Below are positions 38,180 through 47,278 of a stretch of 64,000 bases of DNA, one piece after another. Numbering within the stretch: position 1 is the first letter of the stretch; every line of letters begins with the position of its first letter. The notes under the pieces are model-generated. The model did not search any database. It saw only the letters and a list, made by a program, of their open reading frames with translations, and had not been told where the DNA came from. Origin of the DNA: Hahella ganghwensis DSM 17046 (lineage in GTDB: Bacteria; Pseudomonadota; Gammaproteobacteria; Pseudomonadales; Oleiphilaceae); contig NZ_AQXX01000144.1 in assembly GCF_000376785.1 (NCBI RefSeq), positions 224,734 to 288,733 of the forward strand. Reading direction: 5' to 3'. A program made the position numbers and the translations under genes.

Positions 38180-38228
38180 GCCCGAGTGTGATTCTACGTG
38201 TTGAAACGTGCAGAGGAAAGCACAAGCA

Positions 38229-38393
38229 ATGGATCGCAGACACTACCAACACAACGGCCATGTGATTGCATGGCTGAAACATCGAATAAGGGGCGGCAAG
38301 CACCGTCGGTGGATCGTGAAGACAGATCAACGACCACAGATTGAAAAAGAAACCCCTAGCAACCGGCCAGTGAATACTGACGATAGAAACTAA
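38229..38393 (+). CDS. small basic phage ORF
   Basis: 54 residues, very basic (many His, Arg, Lys), from an ATG at 38229 following AGAGGAAAG at a slightly long distance. Could bind nucleic acid; no family recognised. Coding status uncertain. Confidence 0.4.
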   Translation: MDRRHYQHNGHVIAWLKHRIRGGKHRRWIVKTDQRPQIEKETPSNRPVNTDDRN

Positions 38394-38455
38394 CCCGACA
38401 TAGGCATGATAGGGGCCAGCATGACCTGGCCCTCTGCCCATTGGATACATTGAAA

Positions 38456-39064
38456 ATGAAAAGTAATCAAACCGAACTGTTAGAAATCTTTAGAAGCTGG
38501 GTGTTTGAGCCCGAGGTGGTGGTACTGGATACGGAAACCACCGGGCTGGATGAACACGCCGAAGTTATCGAAGTGAGCGTCATGGACATGACTGGAAATG
38601 TTTTATTTGATCAACTGATACGTCCGCTTCATTCTGTGCCGGAGGATGCGATCGAGATCCACGGTATTACGAACGAAACCTTGCGTGATAAGCCGATTTT
38701 TCCAGAGCTCTATCATGCCTTGATGGAAGTGATCAAAGGCAAATCGGTGGTGGCCTACAATGCAAGCTATGACCATCGATTACTAAAACAGACCTGTGAT
38801 GCGTACGGTCTGCCGATGATAGAGGTAGACTGGCAATGTGCCATGATGGCTTATGCAGAATTTCGAGGTGAGTTAGACACAAAGCGCGGCGGGTACAGAA
38901 GACAAAGTTTAATCAAAGCTGCTAACCAAATGGGGATTGAGATTACCGGTTCCCACCGCTCTGTGGCTGACTGCTTCACAACGGTGGAGGTGATTAGAGC
39001 TGTATTTGCTAAGTTGACGGTTTCAGATCTTATGACGGCTGACCAATTACGTTCAACCGTATAA
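38456..39064 (+). CDS. DnaQ-like 3'-5' exonuclease
   Basis: 202 residues from the ATG at 38456 (an in-frame TTG lies 15 nt earlier). DEDDh-type exonuclease motifs: DTETTG (first Asp and Glu), YNASYDHRLL (second Asp region) and GSHRSVADC (His and last Asp). The fold matches the polymerase III epsilon proofreading domain, here as a stand-alone phage nuclease for DNA or RNA ends. It is in the early operon after the putative origin. Confidence 0.85.
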   Translation: MKSNQTELLEIFRSWVFEPEVVVLDTETTGLDEHAEVIEVSVMDMTGNVLFDQLIRPLHSVPEDAIEIHGITNETLRDKPIFPELYHALMEVIKGKSVVAYNASYDHRLLKQTCDAYGLPMIEVDWQCAMMAYAEFRGELDTKRGGYRRQSLIKAANQMGIEITGSHRSVADCFTTVEVIRAVFAKLTVSDLMTADQLRSTV

Positions 39065-39266
39065 TCCATGTTCGCTAGCCTGGGGGTGCCGCCCAGGCTG
39101 GCCCCATCAGTTACCCAGGGCGTTGAAGATCCCATTTTCAATGGTCCGCTCAGCATGTCCGTTATTAGCCTGCGAAAGAAAAAATGTGATGCTGTTCACA
39201 ATCCGGTAAAAAAACTCCACATAATTGTTACACACTTTCGTCGTAAAAAAGTGTCATATATGAGGA

Positions 39267-39282
39267 CTGTATATATATACAG
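39267..39282. promoter_or_regulatory. LexA (SOS) box
   Basis: CTGTATATATATACAG, a perfect palindrome equal to the E. coli LexA consensus CTGT-(AT)4-ACAG; one base of matching symmetry extends on each side. It lies 35 nt before the small gene at 39317, so that gene is predicted to be DNA-damage inducible. Confidence 0.85.
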
Positions 39283-39316
39283 TTTTTGGGGGTTGGATGT
39301 AAAATCTGATTCCTTG

Positions 39317-39571
39317 ATGGCAAGAGCCATTCATATGGAACAGTGCAGTAAATTGGAGTTATATAAATTGGCGCACAGGAAGAAAATGATAGACGCTATA
39401 GAACAACTGGCGGAGAGCCAGAAAATCTTGGAATTTGTGCAGTTTGCTTTATCAAATCGACCCGGTTTGGAGCTGGGAGACGATATTCAGCAAGGATGTC
39501 ATTTTATTATTGATCATGTGAAGGAGAAGATCGAAGCGGCACAGGCGTGCCTTAGAACTGATACCCAATAA
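39317..39571 (+). CDS. small helical protein under SOS control, candidate antirepressor
   Basis: 84 residues, predicted almost wholly helical (KKMIDAIEQLAESQKILEFV), no known domain. The frame is open back to 39068, but an upstream start would put the LexA box inside the coding region, so the ATG at 39317 (or a TTG at 39293) is preferred. By analogy with Tum of coliphage 186, a LexA-controlled antirepressor that inactivates the phage repressor, it may trigger induction; this is inference from position and control alone. Confidence 0.6.
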   Translation: MARAIHMEQCSKLELYKLAHRKKMIDAIEQLAESQKILEFVQFALSNRPGLELGDDIQQGCHFIIDHVKEKIEAAQACLRTDTQ

Positions 39572-39580
39572 GTAAAACAA

Positions 39581-39835
39581 TCAGGCGTTGCTTCGAGCCT
39601 GGGCCAGCAGTTCCAACTGCTCGGCCCGATCCATTCCCCTCAACATATCCACCATCATTTTTTTCGCCTGAAACGACGATGGGCTTAACGTATGGCTAAA
39701 CGCCAGATTCATCACAAAGCTATGACCACATTCCGCGTTTTTGCAGATACAGTAAAGATTTGCCAGTTTCGGATCTAATACCTGGCGGCTGGTGATAATG
39801 GCTTTTTGGCTGCATTCGGGGCAGTTTACTTGCAT
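39581..39835 (-). CDS. ogr: late transcription activator Ogr/Delta-like
   Basis: 84 residues. P2 Ogr-type zinc finger with the pattern CPEC...CICKNAEC, i.e. CX2C then CX6C in the first 35 residues. It activates phage late promoters together with host RNA polymerase (family knowledge). The start at 39835 has AAGGAAGG upstream; a start 13 codons earlier is in frame. It lies downstream of portal on the same strand. Confidence 0.87.
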   Translation of the reverse strand: MQVNCPECSQKAIITSRQVLDPKLANLYCICKNAECGHSFVMNLAFSHTLSPSSFQAKKMMVDMLRGMDRAEQLELLAQARSNA

Positions 39836-39896
39836 GGTCAACCCTTCCTTATTTGGTGACCTGAATTTTACCACACTACCCCTTTAGGGATAAATA

Positions 39897-40913
39897 TTAT
39901 CCATCCGGTTGTCCGTCCGGCTTCATAAACTGAAGGCGCTTCTGCTTGGGTAGTTCGGTGTTGAGCTTCAAAAACACATGCTGCATGGGCACCACTTCGT
40001 TTTCATAGTACACCCGGCTGATCTTCTCAATATCCCCAAAACCCCCGGTATTCTCCGGCATGATCCCGGCCAGGGCTGGTTGGATGCGCCACATACTCAA
40101 AATGTCATTTCTCGACAGGTTCTTGACCCGCTCAAATTCGTCCTTGGTGGCAATGTCACCCACCGGAATAATCTTCACCGAGTCCGGTTTGCCGCCCGGA
40201 ATATTTAAATACAGGCTCCGAAAATTCCCCACGCCCTTGCTGGCGGTGATCTGTTCTTTCAGGGCCTTTTCATCTTCCGGCTCCAATTGGGCATCGGCGG
40301 TGTAAAAGATAAACCCCATATGTGCGCCGTTGTTGTAGTACTTGCGGCGGAACAGGGTGGCGGACTCATTCAATAACACCGATTGGATCCCACCCAGGTA
40401 TTGGGGCGTGCCATAGATTTGTTGGGTGACGTCGTACTCTTTCAGGTGCAGCACTTCCCCGGGCTGAAACTCCAACGGCAGCTCCCCATGCGGCCGCAAC
40501 AAACAAAACCGGTCTGCCTCTTTCATCCGTCGCATGTTCAAAGCCGGTAAGTGCTGAAAGCGCAGGAGCTGCCCAAAGCGGTTTTTAATGCGTTTAAAGT
40601 AGCACTGCCCAAACACCAGATAATCAAAGCCCGCGTTCTCCAGATCCGTGGCCGACAGGGCGGGGGATTCCACATAGAACTTACGCAGCATATTGCGCTT
40701 AAAATACGGAATGGTCCCATGATGGGCATTGGCCCGTAACAGCTTGGCCAAGCCGGGCAGACTCACAGGCGGCTCGTAATAGTCCCCATGTGGATGCAGG
40801 AACATGCCCAGATACCCGGTGAGGGTATTGTCTAATACCGCTTCAGGTTCCCCGAAACTAAAGGCGCTGATATTCGTGTTTGTGTAGGTGTTAGTTGTCA
40901 TAGAAAAGCTCAT
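39897..40913 (-). CDS. phage portal protein (P2 gpQ-like)
   Basis: 338 residues, forms the portal ring through which DNA enters the capsid. Recognisable P2 Q/PBSX portal segments: FDYLVFGQCYFKRI, LHLKEYDVTQQIYGTPQYLGG, and FRRKYYNNGAHMGFIFY, and the C-terminal PALAGIMPENTGGFGDIEK. Its ATG overlaps the terminase stop (ATGA), so translation is coupled. Confidence 0.93.
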   Translation of the reverse strand: MSFSMTTNTYTNTNISAFSFGEPEAVLDNTLTGYLGMFLHPHGDYYEPPVSLPGLAKLLRANAHHGTIPYFKRNMLRKFYVESPALSATDLENAGFDYLVFGQCYFKRIKNRFGQLLRFQHLPALNMRRMKEADRFCLLRPHGELPLEFQPGEVLHLKEYDVTQQIYGTPQYLGGIQSVLLNESATLFRRKYYNNGAHMGFIFYTADAQLEPEDEKALKEQITASKGVGNFRSLYLNIPGGKPDSVKIIPVGDIATKDEFERVKNLSRNDILSMWRIQPALAGIMPENTGGFGDIEKISRVYYENEVVPMQHVFLKLNTELPKQKRLQFMKPDGQPDG

Positions 40914-42655
40914 TCACTGGCAAAGGCAATGGAGCCCTTGCGGGTGCGACGGTTTAAGGGTTCATGGCTCAGCGCGTGCATAATCGACCAGGCCACATCA
41001 GCGTGGCCGGTTTTGCTGTTGCGATCCGCCACATAGGTGATCTGATCCTTGCCGGTGGTGGTCTGTTTCACCTGCAAAAAGGCCTGGGCGATGTCGGTGT
41101 GTTCGGCGTCCCATTCAATGCGCCCGTTTTCCACCACGTCCAGGGCTTTCAACACCAGGGCGGTTTTGGCTTCCAGGGAGTAATGAATGGGCGTCGCTCT
41201 GTGGTAAAAGGCCTTCACCTGTTCAAACACCCCCAACCCCGGGCCGGTGCAATCAATGCCGATAAACTGGACGTTGTAACGTTCGGTCAGTTCCTTAATG
41301 CGGTTGGCCTGGTAGCTGAACGCGCCTTTCAAATGGATCTTTTCCAGCACTCGGAAACGCCCGGTGGGTTCCAGGGGCGGGGCGACCACCACGACCGTGG
41401 AGCGGTCCCCGGTGCGCGCCGGATCGTACCCAAGCCACACGGGCAGATTGTTAAAGGGCCGTTGTTGCTTGGCCTTAAAATCCACCCAGACCACATTGGC
41501 ATCGATGACGCAGTTCAACAGGTCATCCAGCTTGAACACGGACAGCCCGGCTTCCATAAAGGCACACAAGAACAGGTTGTTAAATTCCGATTCCGTGTAC
41601 TCGGTGCGCAGTTCCTCAATATCAAACAGGTCACAGCCCTGGTCTTCGGCATCTTCCACCGTGACAATATTGCGCCACACCTTATCCGGACCCAGTAGGC
41701 CCTGTTTCAGGGTTTTGTGGGACAGATCAAAATCGGCGCGGGTCTTGCGGTGTTCGTTGTATTTCTCACCAGACCATAGGGTATAGGCGCCGTGGCTTTT
41801 CACTGACGGTGTACTGAAGTAGGTTTTCCGCCATTTCTTGTGGGCGGCCATGCCGCTGGCCAGTTTGTTTAAGCGGTCAAAGTCCGGTATCCAAAACACT
41901 TCATCTATGTACAGGTGCCCATGGTAACCCTGGGCGGTACGCCCGTTGGTCGACACAAAGCGCAGCTCCGCGCCGTTACTCAACGGGATGACATCGACGC
42001 CTTTCAGCTCAACCTCGAAATACTCCCGGGCGAACTTGATAATGTACGCCTTGAAAATATCCGCCTGGCTGCGACTGGCCGACAGAAAAATCTGATTGTC
42101 CCCGGTGACAATGGCGTTTTCGAACGCCTCCCAGGCAAAGTAATAAGTCGCGCCGATCTGGCGGGACTTCAGGATAAAGCGGGTGCGCTGATTTAGGTTG
42201 TCATACCAGCGGTGCTGGTATTCATAGAACAACTCTTTGCGGATTTTCTCCAGGCGCTCCGGGGTAATCTCGCTAATGTCATTCTTGGCACTGCGACGTT
42301 TCTTTTTCTCCTGACTTTTATTCCCGTTTTCACTCTGGGCTTTTTCTTTCGCGGCCTTGGCTTTCTTCAGGTCGATGCCCGCCAGCTTATCCAGCAGGTT
42401 ACTGAGGCGGTCGATTTCCTGGTAATCGCTGGCCACCTTGACCGGTTTTTCTACCAGATGAATTAAGCGGCGGGCGGTGGCCTGTTCCACCGTCTCATGC
42501 TGTAACAGGTCTTTCCACTCATAGCGATCAATCCACTGATAAATCACCCGGACATTATTAATGCCCAGCTGATCCTTGATTTCAGCCGGTGATACGTGAC
42601 GCAAAAACAGCCCTTTGGCGGCGTCGATAACTTCTTGGGGATAACGTGATGACAT
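40910..42655 (-). CDS. terminase large (ATPase) subunit, P2 gpP-like
   Basis: 581 residues. Packages DNA into the prohead. The N-terminal helix-turn-helix (SPAEIKDQLGINNVRVIYQWI), then a Lys/Glu-rich linker (about 95-125), an ATPase domain (ILKSRQIGATYYFA as Walker A-like, HLYIDEVFWI as Walker B), and a nuclease domain (WLGYDPARTGDRS; FIGIDCTGPG; HADVAWS with acidic residues). Divergent from the scaffold gene. Confidence 0.94.
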   Translation of the reverse strand: MSSRYPQEVIDAAKGLFLRHVSPAEIKDQLGINNVRVIYQWIDRYEWKDLLQHETVEQATARRLIHLVEKPVKVASDYQEIDRLSNLLDKLAGIDLKKAKAAKEKAQSENGNKSQEKKKRRSAKNDISEITPERLEKIRKELFYEYQHRWYDNLNQRTRFILKSRQIGATYYFAWEAFENAIVTGDNQIFLSASRSQADIFKAYIIKFAREYFEVELKGVDVIPLSNGAELRFVSTNGRTAQGYHGHLYIDEVFWIPDFDRLNKLASGMAAHKKWRKTYFSTPSVKSHGAYTLWSGEKYNEHRKTRADFDLSHKTLKQGLLGPDKVWRNIVTVEDAEDQGCDLFDIEELRTEYTESEFNNLFLCAFMEAGLSVFKLDDLLNCVIDANVVWVDFKAKQQRPFNNLPVWLGYDPARTGDRSTVVVVAPPLEPTGRFRVLEKIHLKGAFSYQANRIKELTERYNVQFIGIDCTGPGLGVFEQVKAFYHRATPIHYSLEAKTALVLKALDVVENGRIEWDAEHTDIAQAFLQVKQTTTGKDQITYVADRNSKTGHADVAWSIMHALSHEPLNRRTRKGSIAFASE

Positions 42656-42834
42656 ACGGCCATGATAGGGGCTTTTTACATCGTTGAATCTCGCTGAAAT
42701 CCCGCGCCGTTCCTAGCCTTCAGCGCTAGGAAGCTTTCGCAAGTAAAGCCTTTGAAGGGGAGCGTTTTACGCCCTAATCTGGCCCCATCGAAACATATCA
42801 ACGAACATTTTAAGAGCTGACGGACACCCTTTTT

Positions 42835-43671
42835 ATGGCGAAAACCCTGACCACCGATTTTGTCAAAGTCGCGACCAGTGGCCCGACCATTGACGGTCGG
42901 AACATCGACGCCCAGGACATTATCGATATGGCGGATCTTTACGACCCCCAGGAATATACCGCCGTGATCTGGTACGAGCATTTACGTTTTTTCGGCAGCC
43001 TGGGCAAAGTGACCGAGATCAAACACGACACCGACAACAAAGGCCGGGTGTGTCTGTTCGCCAAAATCACCCCGTCCAATGAGCTGTTACGCCTGAACGC
43101 CCAGGGCCAGAAGCTGTTTACCTCCATTGAGATTCAACCGAACTTCGCCGATTCCGGCAAAGCCTATTTGGCGGGTCTGGCGGTCACCGATTCCCCGGCC
43201 AGTATCGGCACCCAGGAACTGCATTTTCACCACCGGGCGCAACTGCCGGGCAACCTTTTTTCTACGCCCATCGAACTGGCCCCGCTGGATCTGGAACCCC
43301 CTAGCGGTTTGCTGTCTCGGTGGGTAGGCAAATTCGCACGCCAGGACGATGAACCACAGGACACTGAGACCATGAACACCGAGCAATTTAACCAACTGAT
43401 GGACACCACCAAAGCCACCCAGGACGCCATCGACAAGATGGCCGAAGGCTTCACCAGTTTGGCGGATCGATTAGCCCCAATCGAAACCCCGGAAGCTGAC
43501 AGTGCGGCATCGGAGGAACACAGTGAACTGGCCGACCTGAAGGAACAGTTTTCCCAGTTGCTGGCCGCCCATGATCAATTGAAATCCGATTTTCACGAGG
43601 CGCTGAACCAACCACAGCCGGGCACGGAAGTGCCGGAAGGCGAGGGGGCCAGTTTGCCCCGGGTGCTGTAA
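42835..43671 (+). CDS. capsid scaffolding protease, P2 gpO-like
   Basis: 278 residues. Internal scaffold and prohead serine protease. The likely catalytic residues are Asp20, His49 (WYEHLRFFG) and Ser120 (VTDSPASIGTQEL), matching the gpO arrangement. The C-terminal third is a charged coiled coil that would drive assembly. The first rightward late gene; the 179-nt gap upstream separates it from the divergent terminase and must hold the late promoters. Confidence 0.92.
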   Translation: MAKTLTTDFVKVATSGPTIDGRNIDAQDIIDMADLYDPQEYTAVIWYEHLRFFGSLGKVTEIKHDTDNKGRVCLFAKITPSNELLRLNAQGQKLFTSIEIQPNFADSGKAYLAGLAVTDSPASIGTQELHFHHRAQLPGNLFSTPIELAPLDLEPPSGLLSRWVGKFARQDDEPQDTETMNTEQFNQLMDTTKATQDAIDKMAEGFTSLADRLAPIETPEADSAASEEHSELADLKEQFSQLLAAHDQLKSDFHEALNQPQPGTEVPEGEGASLPRVL

Positions 43672-43731
43672 CCCATTGTTGGGCGAGAGCGACAAACACC
43701 CGACCCGAATTCTATTTTTTAAGTGGACCTG

Positions 43732-44772
43732 ATGAACTTTAAGACCAAGAAATTATTTAACGATATGTGCAGCGCGATGGCCGCCACCTATGGGGTGTCG
43801 TCCGTGGCGGAACAATTCAGTGTTGAGCCCACCATTGCCCAGGAACTCCAGGACAAGATCACCGAGTCTTTCGGTTTTCTGCAGCTGGTGAACGTGATCG
43901 GTGTGGCGGAACTGAAAGGCGAGAAAGTCATCGGCAGCGTGACCGGCTTTGTGCCCAAGCGCACCGATACCGACAGCCGCGACCGCCAGACCAGCGACGT
44001 GCTGTCCCTGGGCAGCAAAGGCTATGAGCTGCACCCGGTCGAGTACGACACTCACATTAAATACAAAACCATTGATTCCTGGGCCAAGTTTCCGGACTTC
44101 CAGGCCCGTTATGCGGGCTGGGTGCGTAAGGCCATCAGCCTGTCAAAACTCCGTGTGGGCTGGCTCGGAACCAGTTGCGCCTTTCCGGAAACCAAACCGG
44201 CAGACAACCCCAACGGCGAGGACGTTAACAAAGGCTGGTTGCAGTTACTGCGGGAATTCAACAGCGGGGCGCAATGGTTTACTGAAGGCGCGAAAGCCCC
44301 CGGGGAAATCCGCATTGGCCCCGGCGGCGATTTTGAAAACCTGGACGCGGCGGTGCATGCCTGCAAGCAGATGATTGACGAACTGCACCGGGACGGTGGC
44401 GATCTGGTAGCGCTGATCGGGGGCGACTTGTTGGCCGAAGACAAGGCCCAGCTGTACACCGCCCAGGGCCAGAAACCCACCGAAAAAGAGCGTATCGAAA
44501 ACCAGGCCATTATCCGCACCTATGGGGGATTGCCTGCCATGACCGCGCCGTTTTTCCCAGGTCGGGGCTTGCTGATTACCAGCCTGGATAATCTGTCTAT
44601 CTACTACCAGGAAGACAGCATCCGGCGCCAGGTGATCGACAACCCCAAGCGTAACCGGATCGAGGACTTTAACAGCCTGAATGAAGGCTATGTGATCGAA
44701 GACGAAACCAAGGCCGCCGGCTTTGAATTCGCCCATGTGAAGCTGCCCGACGGCGCGGACGGCTGGCAGTAA
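43732..44772 (+). CDS. major capsid protein, P2 gpN-like
   Basis: 346 residues from the ATG at 43732 (the in-frame GTG 9 nt earlier is less likely). HK97-fold capsid family: MNFKTKKLFNDMCSAMAATYG start, then WAKFPDFQARYAG and GLPAMTAPFFPGRGLLITSLDNLSIYYQ, as in P2 N proteins. Between scaffold and terminase small subunit, as in P2. Confidence 0.95.
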   Translation: MNFKTKKLFNDMCSAMAATYGVSSVAEQFSVEPTIAQELQDKITESFGFLQLVNVIGVAELKGEKVIGSVTGFVPKRTDTDSRDRQTSDVLSLGSKGYELHPVEYDTHIKYKTIDSWAKFPDFQARYAGWVRKAISLSKLRVGWLGTSCAFPETKPADNPNGEDVNKGWLQLLREFNSGAQWFTEGAKAPGEIRIGPGGDFENLDAAVHACKQMIDELHRDGGDLVALIGGDLLAEDKAQLYTAQGQKPTEKERIENQAIIRTYGGLPAMTAPFFPGRGLLITSLDNLSIYYQEDSIRRQVIDNPKRNRIEDFNSLNEGYVIEDETKAAGFEFAHVKLPDGADGWQ

Positions 44773-44818
44773 TGTTTTTCTATTTTCTCTTGTGTGTCGC
44801 GTAAGGATGCGCACTTTT

Positions 44819-44866
44819 CACCGGGTGGATCTCCCACCAGGGAGGCAATCCTCCGGTGGCTTTTTA
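44819..44866 (+). other. branched hairpin between capsid and terminase genes
   Basis: Outer CACC (44819-44822) with GGTG (44855-44858) encloses two arms, GTGG/CCAC and GGAGG-CAAT-CCTCC, followed by GCTTTTTAC. It may be a partial terminator lowering downstream expression below that of the capsid gene. Confidence 0.45.
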
Positions 44867-44887
44867 CAACGAATTTCTGAGTGACCT

Positions 44888-45568
44888 ATGCCCTTGATCA
44901 CCGTGCTACATAAACAGCGTTGCCTGGAACAGCAGGCGGGTAAAGATGCCCTGGCGAACCGGTCCGGCGTCCCCGTCCGCAATGATAAAACCACCCACAG
45001 TTACCAGGTGGCCCTGACCGCGCTGGCACAAATCCGGGAGCAGTTGGGCGCCCTGGACGATATCAGGGACAAGGTGGCGTTAAAGGCAAAAGTGTTGCCC
45101 CAGTTCACCGAGTTTTTACAGGACTACCGGGACAGCGGCCAACGCTACCCTAATCAGGTGCTGGTGTTCTGCATCATCTGGTTGCTGGACGTGGAAGATA
45201 TCGAAAGCGCCATGGCCTGGGCTGGGCTTGCCATCGAGCAACAGCAACTGATGCCGGAATTCTTTAAACGGGATCTGCCCACCTATGTGCTGGAAGAGAT
45301 CCACGACTGGGCCGAACGTCAGTACAAGGCCGGGCACAGTGCCAGCCCCTACCTGGAGCAAGCGGCGGATCTGATGACGGCAGGCACCTGGCCGACCACC
45401 AACAGCATTGTGATGGGCAAGGTGTACCGCTTGTGTGGGATGCACGCCGAACGTGGCCAGGAACTCAAAGCGGCGTTGGATTATTTCGAGCAGGCCCAGG
45501 CGGCCAATGAAGCGGCAGGCTGTAAAACCCGGATCAAGCAACTGAAGGCCCAACTGGGCCTGGAATAA
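44888..45568 (+). CDS. terminase small (endonuclease) subunit, P2 gpM-like
   Basis: 226 residues. It cuts cos DNA with gpP. Family segments present: NQVLVFCIIWLLDVEDIESAM near residue 90-110, and the TNSIVMGKVYRLCGMHA region near 175. It ends in an amphipathic helix rich in Lys/Glu. 115 nt separate it from the capsid gene. Confidence 0.9.
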   Translation: MPLITVLHKQRCLEQQAGKDALANRSGVPVRNDKTTHSYQVALTALAQIREQLGALDDIRDKVALKAKVLPQFTEFLQDYRDSGQRYPNQVLVFCIIWLLDVEDIESAMAWAGLAIEQQQLMPEFFKRDLPTYVLEEIHDWAERQYKAGHSASPYLEQAADLMTAGTWPTTNSIVMGKVYRLCGMHAERGQELKAALDYFEQAQAANEAAGCKTRIKQLKAQLGLE

Positions 45569-45683
45569 ACGATAAAAGGCTTCCCCACCCGGCGGGCGTG
45601 TCTGGGATCTGCAACGCTTTTTTGAGTTGGCAGTGAACGGACACCGACCCGCCACCTATTCGGGATCAACGAGATAAACAGGC

Positions 45684-46148
45684 ATGAGCTTTACCGGTAA
45701 AACCCACAGCTTTTTAAACGTCACGTTAAGCAACGACGGCTTTTTCCCGGACCTGTCCCTGGGGGACTTTCAGCGGGTGTACCGAATTCCGGCGGAGTAT
45801 CACGCGGACATGGTGAAAGAGCACCTACGCCTGGCGATGGTGGCGATTAACGTAAGCCTGGCCGAGCGTAAAGACGAGTGGATCAGTGGTGGCTTTGAGT
45901 CCCTGGCAGCGGTGAGCGATCAGGAACTGGATGGCCAAAAGCTGTTGGTGATGCATTACCAGCAGGCGGTGTACTGCCGGGCAAAAGCCAGCCTATTGCA
46001 AGCCTTCGCCACGATGAACCGGCGCGAGTCGGCGGAGAACCTGGCCAAAGAAGCCCCGGAGACGGAGCAGAAATATCTGAGTTTGAGTGTTAGGGCGGTG
46101 CGTCGATTATTGGGACAAGCCACCGGCATCACGGCGGTATTGCTCTGA
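45684..46148 (+). CDS. head completion protein, P2 gpL-like
   Basis: 154 residues. Completes the filled head for tail joining. Typical segments: DLSLGDFQRVYRIPAEYHADMV and a central YQQAVYCRAKASLLQAFATMNRRE helix. Stop overlaps the gpR-like start by 3 nt. Confidence 0.88.
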   Translation: MSFTGKTHSFLNVTLSNDGFFPDLSLGDFQRVYRIPAEYHADMVKEHLRLAMVAINVSLAERKDEWISGGFESLAAVSDQELDGQKLLVMHYQQAVYCRAKASLLQAFATMNRRESAENLAKEAPETEQKYLSLSVRAVRRLLGQATGITAVLL

Positions 46149-46636
46149 TGGCCCTGGCCAAATTGCAACAGCTCACCGCGCACCTGTTGGACCGCAATCT
46201 GGTGGCGGTGGAACAGCTCGACAGCTGGATGGAGAACGGCACCCTGGAACTGGCGGACAAATCCCTGGGCCAGGGCGTGCGGATCTGTCGCCTGAAATAC
46301 GACGCGGTACTGACTTTGGAACGATACCCGGGCGATCCGCAAACCCTGTTTGCGCACCTCGTGATCTGGCTTTCAGATCATGATCCGGACCGAGACCGGG
46401 AAGGGTTGGCCCCGCCGGACGTTGAAGTGGATGTGAACGACCAGGACACGGCGGATATTGAGATCCGAGTGAGCTTTTACGAAAACATCGACCTGGTGAA
46501 AGACGACACCGGCGATATTGCTTTTAACGGTGAGTCCTGGCGCCTGGCCAGGGTCCCGATTTTTGAACCCCGGGCGGTCGGTGTGGGGGATGACCAAACC
46601 CAACCCACGGATGCCCCTTATGTCCGTGAAGATTGA
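46148..46636 (+). CDS. tail completion protein, P2 gpR-like
   Basis: 162 residues. Tail terminator needed for head-tail joining. The P2 R pattern: MALAKLQQLTAHLL start, ERYPGDPQTLFAHLVIWLSDHD, and DIEIRVSFYENIDLV. Overlaps the following gene by 17 nt. Confidence 0.88.
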   Translation: MALAKLQQLTAHLLDRNLVAVEQLDSWMENGTLELADKSLGQGVRICRLKYDAVLTLERYPGDPQTLFAHLVIWLSDHDPDRDREGLAPPDVEVDVNDQDTADIEIRVSFYENIDLVKDDTGDIAFNGESWRLARVPIFEPRAVGVGDDQTQPTDAPYVRED

Positions 46637-47276
46637 GGTCGGTGGCCAGCTGGCGATCCAACGCCAGTTGGACTTATTGAAGCTGCCCCCAGCCAAGCGC
46701 AAACGCTTGTTAGGCCAGATCGGGCGCAAGGTCCGCACCGCGACCCGCAAACGTTTGCGGGCCCAAAAGGGACTGGACGGTCAGGCCTGGGAAGCGCGCA
46801 AAGGCCGGGGCCAACGGCGGATGTTGCGCAAGCTGGGCCGCCACTTAGCGGTCCACAGTCAATCGAATCGGGTGGATATCACCTTTAACAATCCCCTGGT
46901 GGGGCGGATTGCCCGACAGCACCAGGAAGGCATCAGCGAGGTGATGACCTCGGGCCGGATGCGGCGGATTCATGGGACGCCCGATTATGACGCCCCGGCC
47001 AGCCGGTCCTTAGCCCGCGCATTACGACAAGAAGGTTTCACCATTGCCCGTCATGGCGGCAAGGGGCGTAAACGGCCGACGTTGCGGTGGATCACCGAGC
47101 ACTTAACCCAAGGCCAGGCGGGCCTGATCCTGCGGCAGTTGCAGGACAAAGAAACCAAAACCCGGTGGGAGATTCCGTTGCCGGCGCGCAGTTTCCTGGG
47201 CGCGACCCAGACAGAGATCGACGCGATGGCGGACCACCTCATTGAACAGACACTGAAGCAGGTAAGAAGGCCCTAA
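46620..47276 (+). CDS. virion morphogenesis / tail completion protein, P2 gpS-like
   Basis: 218 residues from the ATG at 46620; another in-frame ATG lies 9 nt earlier and the frame is open to 46518. Basic protein with KRKRLLGQIGRKVRTATRKRLR, RRMLRKLGRHLAV and the C-terminal PARSFLGATQTEIDAMADHL, matching the phage virion morphogenesis family. Follows gpR as in P2. Confidence 0.87.
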   Translation: MSVKIEVGGQLAIQRQLDLLKLPPAKRKRLLGQIGRKVRTATRKRLRAQKGLDGQAWEARKGRGQRRMLRKLGRHLAVHSQSNRVDITFNNPLVGRIARQHQEGISEVMTSGRMRRIHGTPDYDAPASRSLARALRQEGFTIARHGGKGRKRPTLRWITEHLTQGQAGLILRQLQDKETKTRWEIPLPARSFLGATQTEIDAMADHLIEQTLKQVRRP

Positions 47277-47278
47277 CA

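Noticed and set aside
39068..39316. long form of the SOS-box gene
   Set aside because: Would place the LexA box within coding sequence and lacks a ribosome site; the start at 39317 fits the regulation.
40964..41698. 244-residue plus-strand ORF
   Set aside because: Antisense to the terminase ATPase gene, whose frame has full family motifs; low-complexity shadow of GC-rich coding sequence.
42651..42664. third operator copy ATACGGCCA at the terminase start
   Set aside because: Only 9 bases match and it overlaps the terminase start codon; judged coincidental.
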